A stretch of 38,328 nt of DNA from JBNKLG01 sp050292235 (lineage in GTDB: Bacteria; Pseudomonadota; Gammaproteobacteria; Chromatiales; Chromatiaceae). Positions 1-6,922 of the stretch are shown piece after piece (within the stretch, counting starts at the first letter, position 1; each line of letters opens with the position of its first letter). The translations under genes and the position numbers were made by a program. Below the pieces are notes generated by a model. The model had not been told where the DNA came from. It ran no database searches and saw only the letters and a program-made list of their open reading frames with translations. Location of the stretch: NCBI GenBank assembly GCA_050292235.1, contig JBNKLG010000020.1, positions 1-38,328 of the forward strand, in the 5' to 3' direction.

Positions 1-365
1 GGCTGCCCAACAAGGAAGACGTGCGCGAAGGCATCGTCACCTATCGCATCGCTGCCCATGCCGCTGATCTGGCCAAGGGCTTCCCCGGTGCCCAGCTGCG
101 GGATAATGCCATGTCCAAGGCCCGGTTTGAGTTTCGCTGGGAGGATCAGTTTGCCATCAGCTTGGACCCTGATCGGGCCAAGGCTTTTCACGATGAGACC
201 CTGCCCCACGACGCCCACAAGGTGGCCCACTTCTGCTCCATGTGCGGGCCGAAATTCTGCTCTATGAAGATCACTCAGGAGGTGCGCGACTACGCCCAGC
301 AGGGGATGCAAGAGATGTCGCAGAAATTCAGTGAGGGAGGGGCGGAGATCTATAAGGCGGTGTGA
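1..365 (+). CDS. thiC: Phosphomethylpyrimidine synthase ThiC, C-terminal part
   Basis: This is the 3' end of a gene that begins before the window; the frame is open from base 3. ThiC is a cytoplasmic radical SAM enzyme that rearranges aminoimidazole ribotide into the hydroxymethylpyrimidine phosphate moiety of thiamine. The diagnostic C-terminal cluster motif is visible as CSMCGPKFCSMKI near bases 235-270, the unusual CxxCx4C arrangement that binds the 4Fe-4S cluster in this family. The preceding stretch (TYRIAAHAADLAKG, then RFEFRWEDQF) also fits the family. The stop at 363-365 overlaps the end of the convergent glycosyltransferase gene by 16 nt, so the two transcripts meet tail to tail. Upstream regulation, such as a TPP riboswitch, would lie outside the window. 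Confidence 0.95.
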   Translation, partial: LPNKEDVREGIVTYRIAAHAADLAKGFPGAQLRDNAMSKARFEFRWEDQFAISLDPDRAKAFHDETLPHDAHKVAHFCSMCGPKFCSMKITQEVRDYAQQGMQEMSQKFSEGGAEIYKAV

Positions 366-1498
366 GGGGCTTCCAGTAGCTCCCGGTAAAGCTGCACATA
401 GGCATCGGTCATGCGCTGGTAGCTCATGGGTTCGACGGTGGTTCTGGCAGCCTGGCCGACGGTGGCCCTTTTCGCGGGATCCAGCAACTCAGACAGGGTA
501 TCGGCCAGGGTGCTGATGTCGAAGGCATCCACCACAAAGCCGTTTTCGCCCTGGGTCAGAATATCCTGGGTGCCGCTTTTGTGGCTGGTGATGATGGGCA
601 GTCCGCAGGCCATAGCTTCCAGGCAGACGTTGGGGAAGGGGTCGTAGAGGGTGGGCAGCACAAAGGCATCGGCGGCGGCGTAGTAGGGGCGGGGGTCGGA
701 TTGAGCGTCAGCAAAGGTTACCTGCTGATTGATGCCCAGGCGTTGGGCCATTTTCCGGTACTGCCTGGTGTTGCGATCTTTACCGACAACGAGCAAGTGG
801 CTATCAGAAGAGAGGTTGGCCAGGGCAGATAGGGTAGCGCCCAGCCCCTTGCGCTCGAAGCCGGAACCGAGAAACAGAAACAAAGGGATCTCCTCCGCAA
901 TTCCCCACTGACGACGGCAAGATTGGCCATACTCCGCTTTTAATCCGGGATGGAAACGATCGGCATCCACCCCGTTGTGAATGACGCGCAGTCGATCCTC
1001 GGGCAAACCGAAGTGTTCGCGGACCTCCTTGGCCACCATCCGGGAATTGCAGACGACGATTTTCAGCCGTTCGCTGGCAAAGAGGCGCTGCTCCGCCTCC
1101 AGCAGGTAGCGATGGTAGGGACTGAGTCGGGTGAGAAAATCGGAGGCCGAACCCCGCAGCCGAGCCCGCTGCTTCAGCCACTCCCGGTGGACGCCATCGC
1201 CGGCACGGTAGAGATCGCAACAGGGAATGCGCTCGTGGGATTGAACTAGGCCGTAGTCCGGATTGGCCAGCTCACGACAGGCGGCACTGGCAAAGGATCG
1301 ATCACGCCAGAGACGCCCGGCATAGGGCGGATTACAGGGGTGAAAGTCGAAACCGTTGTCGCTCTCCCAGCGTCGTCCCAATACCCGCACGTTCAGGCCC
1401 TGTTGATCCAGAACCTGCAAGGCCTGGGCGATGAAACGCTCGGCACCGCCATAGTCCGTATAGCTTTGCCGGACGAGTGTCAGGTGGGCAGGACGCAA
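350..1498 (-). CDS. GT4-family glycosyltransferase
   Basis: A 382-residue protein with the two-Rossmann-fold (GT-B) layout of glycosyltransferase family 4, which transfers a sugar from a nucleotide donor, often in LPS or polysaccharide synthesis. The N-terminus reads VRQSYTDYGGAERFI, with the glycine-rich acceptor loop typical of the family. The middle carries HNGVDADRFHPG, then LFLFLGSGFERKGL at the start of the second domain. The donor-site segment is DPFPNVCLEAMACGLP near residue 285, an EX7E-like motif with Asp in the first position. No signal peptide is seen, so it should act at the cytoplasmic face. It lies 20 nt downstream of the EF-hand gene on the same strand and may share its transcript. 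RfaG-like LPS core transferases are the closest family I recognise, but acceptor and sugar cannot be told. Confidence 0.85.
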   Translation of the reverse strand: MRPAHLTLVRQSYTDYGGAERFIAQALQVLDQQGLNVRVLGRRWESDNGFDFHPCNPPYAGRLWRDRSFASAACRELANPDYGLVQSHERIPCCDLYRAGDGVHREWLKQRARLRGSASDFLTRLSPYHRYLLEAEQRLFASERLKIVVCNSRMVAKEVREHFGLPEDRLRVIHNGVDADRFHPGLKAEYGQSCRRQWGIAEEIPLFLFLGSGFERKGLGATLSALANLSSDSHLLVVGKDRNTRQYRKMAQRLGINQQVTFADAQSDPRPYYAAADAFVLPTLYDPFPNVCLEAMACGLPIITSHKSGTQDILTQGENGFVVDAFDISTLADTLSELLDPAKRATVGQAARTTVEPMSYQRMTDAYVQLYRELLEAPHTAL

Positions 1499-1518
1499 AG
1501 GAGAGGATCGCGCGGGGA

Positions 1519-1809
1519 TTATTGGGCTGGAGGAGCCTGGGTTTTCTGCTGAAACTGCTGCATACGCTTTTGCAGCTCGCGGAAAAAATTAGCGGCCTCC
1601 TGTTCGCTGATGGCACCATCTTTATTGGCGTCGATATACTGGAACTTCTTTTTTTGAGGGGCCAGGAACTCTTCCAGGCTGACACCACCGCTCTTGTCGG
1701 TGTCCAGTTGTTGGACAAAGATCTTTTCGGGTGCCATGGGCTGACCGGGCTCGGCCAGGGCAGGAAGCGAGATCAATAGGGCAAGGCCGGTGGCGACTAG
1801 GGTTTTCAT
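1519..1809 (-). CDS. Small exported EF-hand calcium-binding protein
   Basis: A 96-residue protein with a signal peptide (residues 1-19, ending SLPALA before Glu20) and two EF-hand loops. Loop 1 is DTDKSGGVSLEE (residues 36-47) and loop 2 is DANKDGAISEQE (60-71). Both carry acidic or oxygen ligands at positions 1, 3, 5 and 12 and Gly at 6, as in working calcium loops. The tail is Gln/Lys-rich and ends in APPAQ. It probably binds calcium in the periplasm, but its partner is unknown. It reads away from tatD, with 61 bp between the two starts, and sits just upstream of the glycosyltransferase. Similar short EfhP-like proteins occur in other gammaproteobacteria. Confidence 0.8.
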   Translation of the reverse strand: MKTLVATGLALLISLPALAEPGQPMAPEKIFVQQLDTDKSGGVSLEEFLAPQKKKFQYIDANKDGAISEQEAANFFRELQKRMQQFQQKTQAPPAQ

Positions 1810-1870
1810 ACGAAGACTCGTTCAATAATTCAGAGCCATTCAGGGTACGCTGGTTTTTCACAGAGGCAAA

Positions 1871-2668
1871 ATGTTTCGTCCTGATCACAATTCCTATCCC
1901 CTGTTCGATACCCACTGTCATTTGGATGTGGCGGCCTTTGGGGGGGATCGTGAGACCGTGCTGGCCAGTGCGCGGGCCAATGGTGTCCTGGGACAGCTGA
2001 TTCCCGCCATCGACGCCCAGGGCTGGTCGGGGTTGCTGAAACTCTGCGCGGCCCACGCGGATCTCTATCCCGCCCTGGGGCTGCATCCTGTCTTTATCGA
2101 TCAGCATCAGACGAACGATCTGGACGCGCTGCTGCGGCTGGCCGCCGATCCCGCTGTGGTGGCTATCGGTGAGATCGGGCTGGATTTTGTCATAAACGAT
2201 CCCCGACCCGAGCGCCAATTGGCCCTTCTGGATGATCAACTGGCTATGGCTGCTGAGCTGAGCAAGCCGGTGGTACTGCATTGTCGCAAGGCCCATGAGC
2301 CGCTGTTCGCCCGGCTCAGGGCATCCGGGGTGCGATCCGGGATCATTCACGCCTTCAATGGCAGCGTGGAGCTGGCGCACCGCTATCTCGATCTGGGTTT
2401 CAAGCTGGGCTTCGGCGGGATGCTGACCTTTGAGCGTTCCACCCGGCTGCGGCGTCTGGCCGCAAGCCTGCCGTTGGAGGAGCTGGTGCTGGAGACTGAT
2501 GCCCCCGATCTTACCGTGGCTGCCTACCGGGGCGAGCGCAACAGTCCGGCCTATCTGCCCTGGTGTTTGCTGGCATTGGCCGAGGTGCGGCAGATGGATC
2601 CGGCGGAGGTGGCCCGCCAAACCCGAGCCAACGCTTTGGCGCTCTTTTCCCTAAACGGGATAGGATAA
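1871..2668 (+). CDS. TatD-family metal-dependent hydrolase
   Basis: A 265-residue TIM-barrel amidohydrolase of the TatD family, whose members act as metal-dependent 3'-5' DNases or related nucleases. All expected metal ligands are visible in order: FDTHCHLD at the N-terminus (HxH), GEIGLDF (Glu), VLHCRKA (His), IHAFNGS (His) and LETDAPD (Asp). The length matches the family (about 260). The start at 1871 places the HxH motif about 16 residues in; an upstream A/T-rich stretch gives only a weak ribosome site. The metallophosphoesterase gene follows 27 nt later on the same strand, suggesting one transcript. TatD, YcfH and YjjV paralogues cannot be told apart here. Confidence 0.9.
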   Translation: MFRPDHNSYPLFDTHCHLDVAAFGGDRETVLASARANGVLGQLIPAIDAQGWSGLLKLCAAHADLYPALGLHPVFIDQHQTNDLDALLRLAADPAVVAIGEIGLDFVINDPRPERQLALLDDQLAMAAELSKPVVLHCRKAHEPLFARLRASGVRSGIIHAFNGSVELAHRYLDLGFKLGFGGMLTFERSTRLRRLAASLPLEELVLETDAPDLTVAAYRGERNSPAYLPWCLLALAEVRQMDPAEVARQTRANALALFSLNGIG

Positions 2669-2695
2669 GCCCCTTCTTTGGCTGAAAAGGTTTGC

Positions 2696-3526
2696 ATGGT
2701 GTTGCCGCTTCGTCTCGTTCAACTCTCCGACCTGCACCTCTGTGCTCAGCCAGGTCTGCTGTGGGATATCCCCCTCGATACCGACCAGACCCTGGCTCAG
2801 GTGCTGGCCCAGATCCCTCGCTATGAGCCGGATTTGGTGCTGGTGAGTGGTGATCTGGCCCAGGATCCACTGCCTGAGGTCTATCAGAGGCTTCGACAGC
2901 AGCTTTCCGCCGTGCCAGCGCCGGTCGCTGTCTTGCCTGGGAATCATGATCGGGCAGACCTGGTGGAGAGCCTGTTGCAGTCCGACAATCTTTCTACACG
3001 CAAAGAGTGGCGGCTGGGGAATTGGCAGATTCTGTTGCTGGACAGCAGTTGCCCAGAGGACCATCAGGGCGGACTCTGCTCAACAGAGGAGTTGGCCTGG
3101 CTGGAGGCGGCCCTGGCTGCCCATTCTGCCGATCACAGCCTGATCTGTCTGCATCATCAACCTCTTGCGGTGGGTACCCCTTGGGTGGATGCCATCGGCT
3201 TGGCCAATGGGGAGGCCCTGTTGGCCTGTATAGACCGCCATTCCCAGGTTCGGGGCGTGCTCTTCGGGCATATCCATCAAGCATTTGAGGCTGAACGGCG
3301 AGGGGTGAAATATTGGGGCTGCCCGGCAACGTCCGTACAGTTTCAGCCGTATCAAGCGCAGTTTGAGGTGAATAATCAGGCCCCGGCGTTACGCTGGTTG
3401 GAACTTGAGGCTGATGGTGAGATCCGCACCCAAGTTGAGTTCGTATCGTCGGCTCAGAATTCAGCAGGGGCAGCGATTGCAAGAGCTGGGCAGACCCCTG
3501 TTGCAACAAAAGAGAGAGCCGCATAA
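2696..3526 (+). CDS. cpdA: CpdA-like calcineurin-type metallophosphoesterase
   Basis: A 276-residue phosphoesterase of the class III cyclic nucleotide phosphodiesterase group (CpdA/Icc), which hydrolyses 3',5'-cAMP. The binuclear metal motifs are all present: QLSDLHL (DxH), VSGDL (GD), LPGNHD (GNHD), CLHHQPL (His) and FGHIHQAF (GHxH). I chose the ATG at 2696 with AAAGG just upstream; a TTG at 2678 in the same frame would add six residues before VLPLRLVQLSDLHL and is less likely. It lies directly behind tatD. Length and the C-terminal stretch with TSVQFQPYQ fit CpdA. If it is a true cAMP esterase it would set cAMP levels for Crp/Vfr-type regulation, although no cyclase is in the window. Substrate assignment is by family only. 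Confidence 0.85.
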   Translation: MVLPLRLVQLSDLHLCAQPGLLWDIPLDTDQTLAQVLAQIPRYEPDLVLVSGDLAQDPLPEVYQRLRQQLSAVPAPVAVLPGNHDRADLVESLLQSDNLSTRKEWRLGNWQILLLDSSCPEDHQGGLCSTEELAWLEAALAAHSADHSLICLHHQPLAVGTPWVDAIGLANGEALLACIDRHSQVRGVLFGHIHQAFEAERRGVKYWGCPATSVQFQPYQAQFEVNNQAPALRWLELEADGEIRTQVEFVSSAQNSAGAAIARAGQTPVATKERAA

Positions 3527-3847
3527 CTGTCTTATTGGTGCCAATGGAAAAACGCTGTGATCAGTGGCGTCACCTCGGTGCAGGCTGCCTGTATCGTCGC
3601 CTGGATAAGCTATTGGGTTGGCCATTTAATGGCTGTTGAGGGCGTCTGCCGTATTGCCTTTGCTGAAACTGATGGTAAGGGAGAGGCGTTTTTTTTATGG
3701 ATAAGGCCCATTCAAAACAGTGTAGGCGAACGCAGGTCCGAGCTATACTTGACCTTTAAATAAAAACGATTATCATTTGCATGAACGGGAGGTTGTCCCC
3801 ATTTATTCAGGCGCCCATAGCTTGCTCATTGATCAGGAGGCCCAATA
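3527..3847. other. 321-bp intergenic region with promoter and Fur-box-like site
   Basis: This gap separates cpdA from the three-gene cassette. Its last 100 bases hold the promoter and Fur-like site listed separately, and AGGAGG at 3836-3841 is a strong ribosome site for the gene at 3848. The first 200 bases contain only a GTG-started 68-codon frame (3557-3763) that runs into the promoter and looks like chance. I see no terminator with a U-tract after cpdA and no RNA gene. Confidence 0.6.
3749..3780 (+). promoter_or_regulatory. Sigma-70 promoter overlapped by a Fur-box-like site
   Basis: TTGACC (3749-3754) and TATCAT (3771-3776) are separated by 16 bp and match the -35 and -10 consensus at 5 of 6 positions each. 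The 19-mer at 3762-3780 matches the classical Fur box GATAATGATAATCATTATC at 13 of 19 positions by my count, including the run ATCATT. The site covers the -10 element, the usual geometry for Fur repression when iron is plentiful. The predicted transcript would run into the genes at 3848-4830. This is a sequence-match inference with no binding evidence. Confidence 0.6.
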
Positions 3848-4117
3848 ATGAGATCCGGCACTTCAGATAATAAAAGTACCTTTCTGGATCAATGCGACCC
3901 GGATTTACTGGAAAGAGATTTGCCTATTGTGATGATGCGTTATCAACGCAATCGCTGTCCCAGCATGGCCCAGTTGGTTCTGCGCTACCTTGAGGCCCTG
4001 ATCCATCATCAAGAGTTGGATGGCGGAGATGAGCAACGTTGCCGGTATATGAGATTGATTCGGCAGTGGCAATATCTTTCTCAACAGCCTGGCTTGGTTG
4101 AGGGAGGGCTGCGGTGA
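3848..4117 (+). CDS. Uncharacterised 89-aa protein, paralogue of the gene at 4531
   Basis: I do not recognise this family. The 89-residue product has no signal peptide or membrane segment and looks alpha-helical and soluble. Its core (residues 18-75) aligns with the protein encoded at 4531-4830: shared features are P-D/E-x-L, M-x-RYQ, (Y/H)LE-x-LI-x-H and a late Tyr-x2-Leu-x3-Trp. It also has several His and Cys residues (HH near 53-54; Cys16, Cys37, Cys65), though without a clear metal motif. The start is well set by AGGAGG six bases upstream. It is the first gene behind the Fur-box-like promoter and overlaps the next gene by 4 nt (GTGA), so translation is probably coupled. An iron-related role is inferred only from the promoter. 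Confidence 0.75.
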   Translation: MRSGTSDNKSTFLDQCDPDLLERDLPIVMMRYQRNRCPSMAQLVLRYLEALIHHQELDGGDEQRCRYMRLIRQWQYLSQQPGLVEGGLR

Positions 4118-4530
4118 AAATCTTGATGTCTTTAGCGCAGCGCGTGGGTGAGGCTAAACCCGATACCAATACAGAGGAGCAGGTCCAGGTGTTATTGAAG
4201 CGAATTGATGTCTTGCAAGGGGAGCATCTTGAGTACGTGCAAGCGATGGAAAAGCAACACCAAGATCGTGAACAAAAACTTAATTCTTTGAGGGAGAGCC
4301 TTGAAGACCAGCAGCGGTTTCGACTACGCTTTGGCCAGCTTCAGTGTCGGTTGTCAGCATTAGAATCTGGGGAGGAAGTGGCTCGTTTGCGTGCTGAAGT
4401 TTCTCAGTTACGTCCTCAATTGGAACGGGTACAAAATCAATATCGACGTGCAGTGGCGGAAAAACGCCGGTGGCGTCAACGTTGTTTGTTGTTTGAAAGA
4501 GAATTTGGCTTGGTGTTGGAGTGCCATTGA
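4114..4530 (+). CDS. Uncharacterised coiled-coil protein
   Basis: A 138-residue protein starting at GTG 4114, inside the stop of the previous gene. It is almost wholly charged alpha helix. From about residue 20 to 130 it shows heptad-like spacing of Leu, Val and Ile with many Glu, Gln, Arg and Lys (for example VLLKRIDVLQGEHLE, then ARLRAEVSQLRPQLERVQ), so a long coiled coil is likely. There is no signal peptide, membrane segment or enzymatic motif. It sits between two paralogous small proteins and abuts the next gene with no gap (stop 4528-4530, ATG 4531). A scaffold or adaptor holding the two paralogues is a reasonable inference, but no function is known to me. Confidence 0.75.
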   Translation: MKILMSLAQRVGEAKPDTNTEEQVQVLLKRIDVLQGEHLEYVQAMEKQHQDREQKLNSLRESLEDQQRFRLRFGQLQCRLSALESGEEVARLRAEVSQLRPQLERVQNQYRRAVAEKRRWRQRCLLFEREFGLVLECH

Positions 4531-4830
4531 ATGGAAGTCTTTACAGGTTTGCGGCAGAGCGAGGAAGGCAGTGCCAGCCCAGAGGTGCTTCAGGCGGCAC
4601 TGCACTATTTGATGACCCGTTATCAGCAGAGGCCGAGTCGAGGGGTGGCGCTATCGGTTGTTCATCATCTTGAGGTACTGATACGTCACCCACTTTTTCG
4701 GCCAGAAGAGGTCGATGCAATGCTCTATGTCGGTTTGGTCGGGCGCTGGAAAGCTATTGCGATGACTCAGCCTGAAAATCGTTCCTTCGTGAAGGCTGCG
4801 GTTGAGGGTGCAAATGCCACATTGCATTAG
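4531..4830 (+). CDS. Uncharacterised 99-aa protein, paralogue of the gene at 3848
   Basis: A 99-residue soluble helical protein, third gene of the cassette, beginning immediately after the coiled-coil gene. Compared with the 89-residue protein at 3848 it shares M-x-RYQ-(Q/R), a His-Leu-Glu-x-Leu-Ile-x-His stretch and a following Tyr-x2-Leu-x3-Trp, so the two derive from one ancestor. It lacks the Cys residues of its partner. The C-terminal tail (about 20 residues, SFVKAAVEGANA) is specific to this copy. A rho-independent terminator follows at 4884-4910, so the operon ends here. I do not recognise the family; iron-linked control is inferred from the shared upstream promoter. Confidence 0.75.
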   Translation: MEVFTGLRQSEEGSASPEVLQAALHYLMTRYQQRPSRGVALSVVHHLEVLIRHPLFRPEEVDAMLYVGLVGRWKAIAMTQPENRSFVKAAVEGANATLH

Positions 4831-4883
4831 GTTTTATCTGACAGATTAAGCGAATTAAGGATTGATCAAAATTGAGCTCTCCG

Positions 4884-4910
4884 CAGCACAAGGAGGTGCT
4901 GTTTTTTTTT
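4884..4910 (+). terminator. Rho-independent terminator of the three-gene cassette
   Basis: CAGCAC (4884-4889) pairs perfectly with GTGCTG (4896-4901) around a 6-nt loop and is followed by nine T residues (4902-4910). Position and strand fit termination of the 3848-4830 transcript. Confidence 0.8.
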
Positions 4911-4928
4911 GAATGTACCCAGGGGCAT

Positions 4929-4960
4929 GGGCTGAGCTCAGCTCATGCTGAACTCAGCCC
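4929..4960 (-). repeat. Strong hairpin just after the peroxidase gene, no U-tract
   Basis: Arms of 14 bp (4929-4942 and 4947-4960) with one mismatch, a G-U pair in RNA, enclose the loop TCAT. It starts 10 nt past the stop of the minus-strand peroxidase gene. No T-run follows on either strand, so it may protect an mRNA 3' end or act as a U-less terminator. Confidence 0.5.
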
Positions 4961-4970
4961 CGATGCTAGA

Positions 4971-5966
4971 TCAGTTAAAAGGCTTTGGCTGTGGTGTTTT
5001 ATCAACGGATGGTGGCAAGATCGGCATCAGGAAGCTGGGCTGATCGCCAGTCAGGGTTTTGAGGAAGGCCACAATCTGGGCATTTTCCTTCGCGTTGAAC
5101 TTTTTACCCAGCTGAAGGCGGCCCATGAGATCCACCGCTTCGGTTAGGGTTTCCGCCTCGCCATCATGGAAGTAGGGATAGGTCATTTCCACGTTACGCA
5201 GGGTCGGGACCTTGAATTTGAACCGATCAGCATCTTTGCCGGTAACGGCGCTCAAGCCTTCCGCCGGGCTTTTCGCCTTATAGGGTTCGACTACGCCCAT
5301 CTTCTGGAAGGAGTTACCGCCTACTGCAGGGCCGTTGTGGCAAGCGGTGCAGCCGCTTTTTTTGAATAACTCGTAACCAGCCTTTTCTTCGGGGCTGATG
5401 GCGTCATTTCTGCCTAACAGATATTGGTCGAAACGGGAATTCGGGGTCACCAGGGTTTTTTCAAATTCGGCAATGGCGGAGGTGACCTGATCGATGTTGA
5501 CCTCATCGGTATCAAAGACCAGTTTGAACTCTGTGACATAGCCAGGGATGGATTTCAACAGATCAACGGCCAGCTTGTGGGTGAATCCCATTTCGCCGGG
5601 GTTGGCGATGGGACCGCCGGCCTGGGCCTTGAGGTCTTTGGCGCGCCCATCCCAGAATTGGGCCAGATTCATGCTGGAGTTCAGCACAGTGGGAGCATTG
5701 ATCGGTCCCTGCTGCCAGTGGTCGCCAATGGAGGTCTTCAAATTGTCGGTCCCCCCCATGCTCAGATTGTGGCAGGAGTTGCAAGAGATGAAGCCGGATT
5801 TCGACAGTCGTGGATCGAAATAGAGTTTTTTGCCCAGTTCCGCCAAGGCCAGATTGACCTCTTTGACCGGTTCGATAGGTTGAATGGGCTCTTTACTGAA
5901 AGCTGCTGTGGAAACCGCCGAGAGTGCCAGGCCCAGGCTGAGTGCCAGAGTGTGTGTTTTGATCAT
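4971..5966 (-). CDS. ccpA: Periplasmic di-haem cytochrome c peroxidase
   Basis: A 331-residue bacterial cytochrome c peroxidase, reducing hydrogen peroxide to water in the periplasm with electrons from small c-type cytochromes. A signal peptide covers residues 1-24 (ending STAAFS). Two haem-binding motifs are present: CNSCH (62-66), the low-potential haem, and CTACH (about 206-210), the high-potential haem. Family segments follow the expected order: LYFDPRLS before the first haem, QFWDGRA in the middle, and PTLRNVEMTYPYFHDG near residue 255. Length matches the CcpA/MacA family. A palindromic site at 6035-6051 lies upstream of the start, and a PerR/Irr-like regulator gene sits about 270 bp upstream on the same strand, suggesting peroxide- or iron-responsive control. 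The cytochrome c4 gene at 6923 could supply an electron donor. Confidence 0.92.
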   Translation of the reverse strand: MIKTHTLALSLGLALSAVSTAAFSKEPIQPIEPVKEVNLALAELGKKLYFDPRLSKSGFISCNSCHNLSMGGTDNLKTSIGDHWQQGPINAPTVLNSSMNLAQFWDGRAKDLKAQAGGPIANPGEMGFTHKLAVDLLKSIPGYVTEFKLVFDTDEVNIDQVTSAIAEFEKTLVTPNSRFDQYLLGRNDAISPEEKAGYELFKKSGCTACHNGPAVGGNSFQKMGVVEPYKAKSPAEGLSAVTGKDADRFKFKVPTLRNVEMTYPYFHDGEAETLTEAVDLMGRLQLGKKFNAKENAQIVAFLKTLTGDQPSFLMPILPPSVDKTPQPKPFN

Positions 5967-6034
5967 AGGATCCCCGTTTGTGCGTTTGAGTTTGTGTTGA
6001 TAGAGGGTGGCTCTAGTCCCCTTAGGGGTATAGA

Positions 6035-6051
6035 TTTAGACTTAGTCTAGA
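6035..6051 (-). promoter_or_regulatory. Palindromic candidate operator for the Fur-family regulator
   Basis: TTTAGAC-TTA-GTCTAGA is a 7-3-7 near-palindrome about 70 bp upstream of the peroxidase start codon. It resembles the Irr/PerR-type box (TTTAGAA-N3-TTCTAAA). It is close to a possible TTGCAA -35 on the minus strand at 6056-6061, so a bound repressor would block the promoter. The match is by eye only. Confidence 0.5.
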
Positions 6052-6208
6052 TTTGTTGCAATGGAGAAAGGGCACTTTTCTGACTTGGATCATTTTTTGG
6101 GGAAAAAAGCCAAATTGATTGAGGAAGTATAGGCGCTGTAACGCGTAAGAAAAGGTTTTGTGGCAGGCGACACTCTGCCTTGCTTGGTGACAGGTGGTTC
6201 GGGCAACT

Positions 6209-6244
6209 GAGATGCTTTAAAGCCGGAAAGCTTTAAAGGATCTC
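6209..6244 (-). repeat. Inverted repeat across the stop codon of the Fur-family gene
   Basis: GAGAT-g-CTTTAAAGC (6209-6223) pairs with GCTTTAAAG-g-ATCTC (6230-6244), 14 pairs with one mismatch around a 6-nt loop. The arms include the last codons and the TAA stop of the regulator gene at 6233. No U-tract follows on the minus strand. Confidence 0.55.
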
Positions 6245-6664
6245 GGTTGTGCCCACGTTACGAACACGGATGACCACATCCATGCTGTGCAGTTGAGTGC
6301 CTGCGGGCAGTTGCTCTGGCCTTGGGTGCGGGAACAAGGGCAGTTCAAAATCCGTCAGTTCGCCCGTATCCATGTTGAAAAAATGCTGGTGAGGTTGGGT
6401 ATTGGAGTCGAAAAAGGTGCGGGCGGAATCCACCTTGATTTCCCGTACCAGGCCTTGGGCACTGAGCAAGGCCAGGGTGTTGTAGACGGTTGCCCGGGAC
6501 ACAGAAGCCACAGACTTGACCTGATCATAGATCTCATCAGCCGTGATGTGCTGATGGCGCGCAAACACCACAGCAGCAATGGCCATGCGTTGTGCGGTTG
6601 GGGAGACACCTCGACGCCTGAGTTGACGGGCAAGGTTGTCTGGATGAGAGTGTTTCTCGTTCAT
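6233..6664 (-). CDS. Fur-family transcriptional regulator, PerR/Irr-like
   Basis: A Fur-superfamily repressor of 143 residues from the ATG at 6664; an ATG six bases further upstream (6670) would add two residues. The N-terminal winged helix is clear: RRRGVSPTAQRMAIAAVVF, then SRATVYNTLALLSAQGLVREI as recognition helix and wing. The dimer domain keeps the regulatory-metal residues (HQHFFNMDTGEL near 93-104). It has no CxxC pairs, so the structural zinc site of Fur and classical PerR is missing, as in Irr and several proteobacterial PerR-like proteins. It probably senses iron, haem or peroxide and represses the peroxidase gene next door, where a matching palindrome lies at 6035-6051. It is probably not the global Fur. 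A TATACT -10-like element lies directly at the start, so the transcript may be nearly leaderless. Confidence 0.85.
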   Translation of the reverse strand: MNEKHSHPDNLARQLRRRGVSPTAQRMAIAAVVFARHQHITADEIYDQVKSVASVSRATVYNTLALLSAQGLVREIKVDSARTFFDSNTQPHQHFFNMDTGELTDFELPLFPHPRPEQLPAGTQLHSMDVVIRVRNVGTTEIL

Positions 6665-6812
6665 GAACATAAGTATAAATTAGAAACGATCTCGAATAAA
6701 TCCTTGATCCTGCCTTGGTTGCGGGGTTTTTCTTTAATCTTTGGGGCAGTTTGAGACTGGGTTTTCAGGCAGCCTCAGGTCAGGACTTTATCCATAGAAA
6801 AAGGGGAAAAAT

Positions 6813-6839
6813 TTGACCCTATGGCGCCAGTGGTATAAC
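6813..6839 (+). promoter_or_regulatory. Sigma-70 promoter for cytochrome c4
   Basis: TTGACC (6813-6818) is followed after 15 bp by TATAAC (6834-6839). The -10 is preceded by TG at the extended -10 position (TGGTATAAC), which makes up for the short spacer. It predicts an untranslated leader of about 75 nt before the ATG at 6923. Confidence 0.5.
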
Positions 6840-6922
6840 TTCGCCGGACTTAGTATTCCTGTGCGTCGCGTCGTGCGGGTTTTCTTTTTCCGGACAATAT
6901 TAGTATTCCGTTAGGTAGCGAT

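Noticed and set aside
1622..2620. A 332-codon minus-strand frame opposite tatD
   Set aside because: It overlaps tatD and the EF-hand gene, which have clear motifs, and its own product shows no family pattern.
3557..3763. A 68-codon GTG-started frame before the Fur-box-like promoter
   Set aside because: It runs into the promoter and has no ribosome site; its composition does not look like the neighbouring genes.
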